Program-made: the position numbers and the translations under genes
Part shown: piece by piece, positions 7,458-8,901 of the stretch
Layout: each line of letters begins with the position of its first letter
Position numbering within the stretch: the first letter of the stretch is position 1
Notes under the pieces: model-generated
What the model saw: only the letters and a program-made list of their open reading frames with translations
Told to the model about the DNA's origin: nothing
Database searches by the model: none
Assembly: GCA_902798675.1 (NCBI GenBank)
Contig: CADBXQ010000032.1
Location: forward strand, 1-8,901
Source: Oscillospiraceae bacterium
GTDB taxonomy: Bacteria > Bacillota > Clostridia > Oscillospirales > Ruminococcaceae
Direction: 5' to 3'
DNA length: 8,901 bases

Positions 7458-8035
7458 GTGGATTTTGTGAAAAAATTTGTTTCTTGTTTTTTGGTTGTTG
7501 TTATTGTGATTCATTGTGTGAAATTTTCTGTATATTCAGTTCCAACTTCTTCAGCTCCAACTTCTTCAGCTCCAACTTCTTCAGCTCCAACTTCTTCAGC
7601 TCCAACTTCTTCAGCTCCAACTTCTTCAGCTCCAACTTCCTTGTTGGCGGAGACGTAGGATTTGTTTTAGAGGTTCCGGAGTCCATCACATATACATGGG
7701 TTAGATGTGAGGACAATCAAAGCGTGAGTATATTTCGTGATTTGCATGGAGAATTTGTCATGAATTGCAAAAGTATTACGGAAGGATATTCGCTCCTGGT
7801 TTATGGAGAGTATGAGAATATTTTACCACCTAAGTTTAAGAGTAATTTTGATTTTGATGGTGAAGTTTTAAAGAATGAGCGAGTTATATTTTCGTCAGTG
7901 GGCGAACAGCAAGTTGGATGTAGCCTTAAGGTTCGTAAAAGCTGGTTAGATGATTTCGAGGATGGCGAAACAAGGCAAGCTGGAACGCTGACGTATTTAA
8001 TTGAACTTTTGGAAACGGAGAAGCTGGTTTTGTAG
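7458..8035 (+). pseudogene. frameshifted secreted paralogue with (PTSSA)6 linker
   Basis: The frame opening at GTG 7458 (or GTG 7467, giving MKKFVSCFLVVVIVIH) encodes a signal peptide ending near SVYS. Six exact PTSSA repeats follow, and it stops at TAG 7656-7658. The -1 frame, from about 7637 to TAG 8033-8035, encodes a 130-residue domain: VLEVPESITYTWV, an FVMNCKSITEGYSLLV segment, VGCSLKVRKSW and a closing QAGTLTYLIELLE. These resemble WTVIVPDSFSL, ITESAWK and AGITYAIIFS of the upstream neighbour, so the two are probably paralogues. Read alone, the -1 frame starts with a Cys-rich segment and a SSNFF repeat and lacks a credible export signal. The simplest reading is a one-base deletion near 7635-7655. 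Programmed -1 shifting or a sequencing error are alternatives; I see no classical slippery heptamer. No good ribosome-binding site precedes the GTGs, which fits decay. Confidence 0.6.
7542..7639 (+). repeat. 15-bp tandem repeat, six exact copies plus a partial
   Basis: The unit CCAACTTCTTCAGCT occurs at 7542-7556, 7557-7571, 7572-7586, 7587-7601, 7602-7616 and 7617-7631, all identical, then an 8-nt partial copy at 7632-7639. In the signal-peptide frame each unit encodes PTSSA, a flexible Pro/Thr/Ser linker of the kind found in surface proteins. Perfect identity implies recent expansion or homogenisation. Because 15 is a multiple of three, changes in copy number alter linker length but not frame. 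Confidence 0.95.
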
Positions 8036-8062
8036 AGCAGATGCGATGATGTTGAATCGAAA

Positions 8063-8100
8063 CGGGAGGAAATTTTCCCCGGTTTTAATTAAATTATTTT
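8063..8100 (+). terminator. possible weak terminator just after 8035
   Basis: CGGG(A)GGA at 8063-8070 can pair with TTCCCCG ending at 8081, with one bulge, a G-U pair and an AATT loop. It is followed by a T/A-rich tail (GTTTTAATT...ATTTT). The stem is imperfect, so it may act only weakly. Confidence 0.35.
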
Positions 8101-8116
8101 AGGCATGGGTTTTGAA

Positions 8117-8160
8117 TTTGAGTGGGGAAGGAGATGCTTTCCCACTCAAAATTATTTTAT
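8117..8160 (+). terminator. intrinsic terminator separating the surface genes from the rRNA operon
   Basis: A 14-bp stem forms from tttgagtggggaag (8117-8130) and ctttcccactcaaa (8137-8150), with a 6-nt loop (gagatg) and a single G-U pair. It is followed by the T-rich tract ATTATTTTAT. The minus-strand side lacks a T-run, so it acts mainly on plus-strand transcripts. It lies 82 bp after the last stop and 48 bp before the first rRNA promoter. Confidence 0.8.
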
Positions 8161-8197
8161 ACTTTTCGTGTGAATAAAAATTTTTTTGAAAAAACAC

Positions 8198-8226
8198 TTG
8201 ACAAGCTTTCAAAAATTTTGTAGAAT
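8198..8226 (+). promoter_or_regulatory. rRNA operon promoter P1
   Basis: TTGACA (8198-8203), a 17-bp spacer and TAGAAT (8221-8226). A/T tracts directly upstream (8176-8195) look like an UP element. The discriminator GATG and the sequence TGGCAGC follow the -10. Confidence 0.85.
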
Positions 8227-8320
8227 GATGTGGCAGCTTGAAGTTCAGTGCGTTTTGCGCGGTTTTGGGATGTGTTTTATGGACCACACGAATTGATGTG
8301 AAAAATTTTTTAAAAAAGTG

Positions 8321-8349
8321 TTGACAAACAAAAAATAGTGTGGTAAACT
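8321..8349 (+). promoter_or_regulatory. rRNA operon promoter P2
   Basis: TTGACA (8321-8326), a 17-bp spacer and TAAACT (8344-8349), the latter preceded by TGG as an extended -10. A/T tracts lie at 8300-8317. The discriminator AATA and TGGCAGC (8354-8360) follow. The arrangement parallels P1 123 bp upstream. Confidence 0.85.
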
Positions 8350-8355
8350 AATATG

Positions 8356-8524
8356 GCAGCGGGGAAATGATTGGCCTCGCGGCGTGGATTGGACCTTGAA
8401 AATTAAACAGTATGACAAACAATTAACAGCCCTTGTTAATTTATTGAAACAGTAATTTTTTTGTTGCTTTTTAAGTAATGTCAGCTTTTTGAGCTTTTGA
8501 AGCCAAGTTTGGCTTTTTAGGATT
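8356..8524 (+). promoter_or_regulatory. 16S rRNA leader with boxA-like element and hairpins
   Basis: The leader holds GGACCTTGAAAATTAAACAG (8391-8410), which resembles the CTTTGAAAACT-type boxA/antitermination element of Firmicutes rRNA leaders. Next comes a perfect 8-bp hairpin (aattaaca, 5-nt loop, tgttaatt; 8421-8441). A third element, AAGCCAA-GT-TTGGCTT (8500-8515) followed by TTT, lies about 9 nt before the mature 16S end. It is probably part of the processing region rather than a working terminator. Confidence 0.55.

Positions 8525-8901
<377 letters not shown>

Noticed and set aside
7542..7639. CRISPR array
   Set aside because: The repeat is a direct 15-bp tandem without spacers and encodes PTSSA; it is a coding minisatellite.
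7454..8035. The whole 193-codon frame as one intact protein with SSNFF repeats
   Set aside because: Its N-terminus is Cys-rich and not a proper signal peptide, whereas the other frame gives a classic signal peptide and PTSSA linker. Only its C-terminal domain is credible.
8099..8287. 62-codon minus-strand frame
   Set aside because: It covers the terminator hairpin and rRNA promoter P1 and has no ribosome-binding site.
8500..8518. Hairpin with T-run before 16S as a terminator
   Set aside because: It lies inside the rRNA leader just before the mature 5' end and has only a 2-nt loop as drawn; a processing or folding element is more sensible.

Overview
The window comes from a low-GC Gram-positive anaerobe, most likely a clostridium. 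The partial 16S rRNA at the right edge has a Clostridia-type 5' domain. The promoters are near-consensus sigma-A (TTGACA/TATAAT), and the coding DNA is AT-rich with A/T-ending codons. The 16S wording (GAGCAACCTGCCTT, CTAATACCGCATAA, GGATGGGCTCGCGTCTGATTAG) reads like Oscillospirales/Ruminococcaceae, but that family-level guess comes from memory and is soft.

Layout. (1) Positions 1-6137, minus strand: one uninterrupted reading frame runs off the left edge with no stop, giving at least 2045 codons. It encodes a giant secreted protein with a signal peptide. Five large modules follow, each a right-handed beta-helix rich in GGA[IV] and I-x-x-C-Y-C coils. Modules 1-4 each end in a HNSDA..GY.GIY-like cap and an InlB-like 'YLP..LKKDG..VSGW' repeat; module 5 is cut by the window edge. 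(2) Positions 6138-6778: a divergent intergenic region with a consensus promoter facing each way, a roughly 200-nt leader on both sides, and two palindromes. (3) Positions 6779-7288, plus strand: a small secreted beta-sandwich-type protein. (4) Positions 7458-8035, plus strand: a second, diverged protein of the same type. Its signal peptide and (PTSSA)6 linker lie in one frame and its C-terminal domain in the -1 frame, so it is probably a frameshifted gene. (5) Positions 8063-8150: terminator hairpins. (6) Positions 8198-8349: two tandem, clearly duplicated rRNA promoters. (7) Positions 8356-8524: the rRNA leader with a boxA-like element and hairpins. (8) Position 8525 to the end: the 5' part of 16S rRNA.

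How it may work together (inference). The left two thirds form a cell-surface or secretome island: a very large repetitive exported protein divergently transcribed from small exported beta-sandwich proteins, with facing promoters that could share regulation. The rRNA operon is an independent unit insulated by a terminator. No CRISPR array, tRNA, transposase or integrase was seen. Most other apparent reading frames over 1-6137 are shadows of the giant gene.
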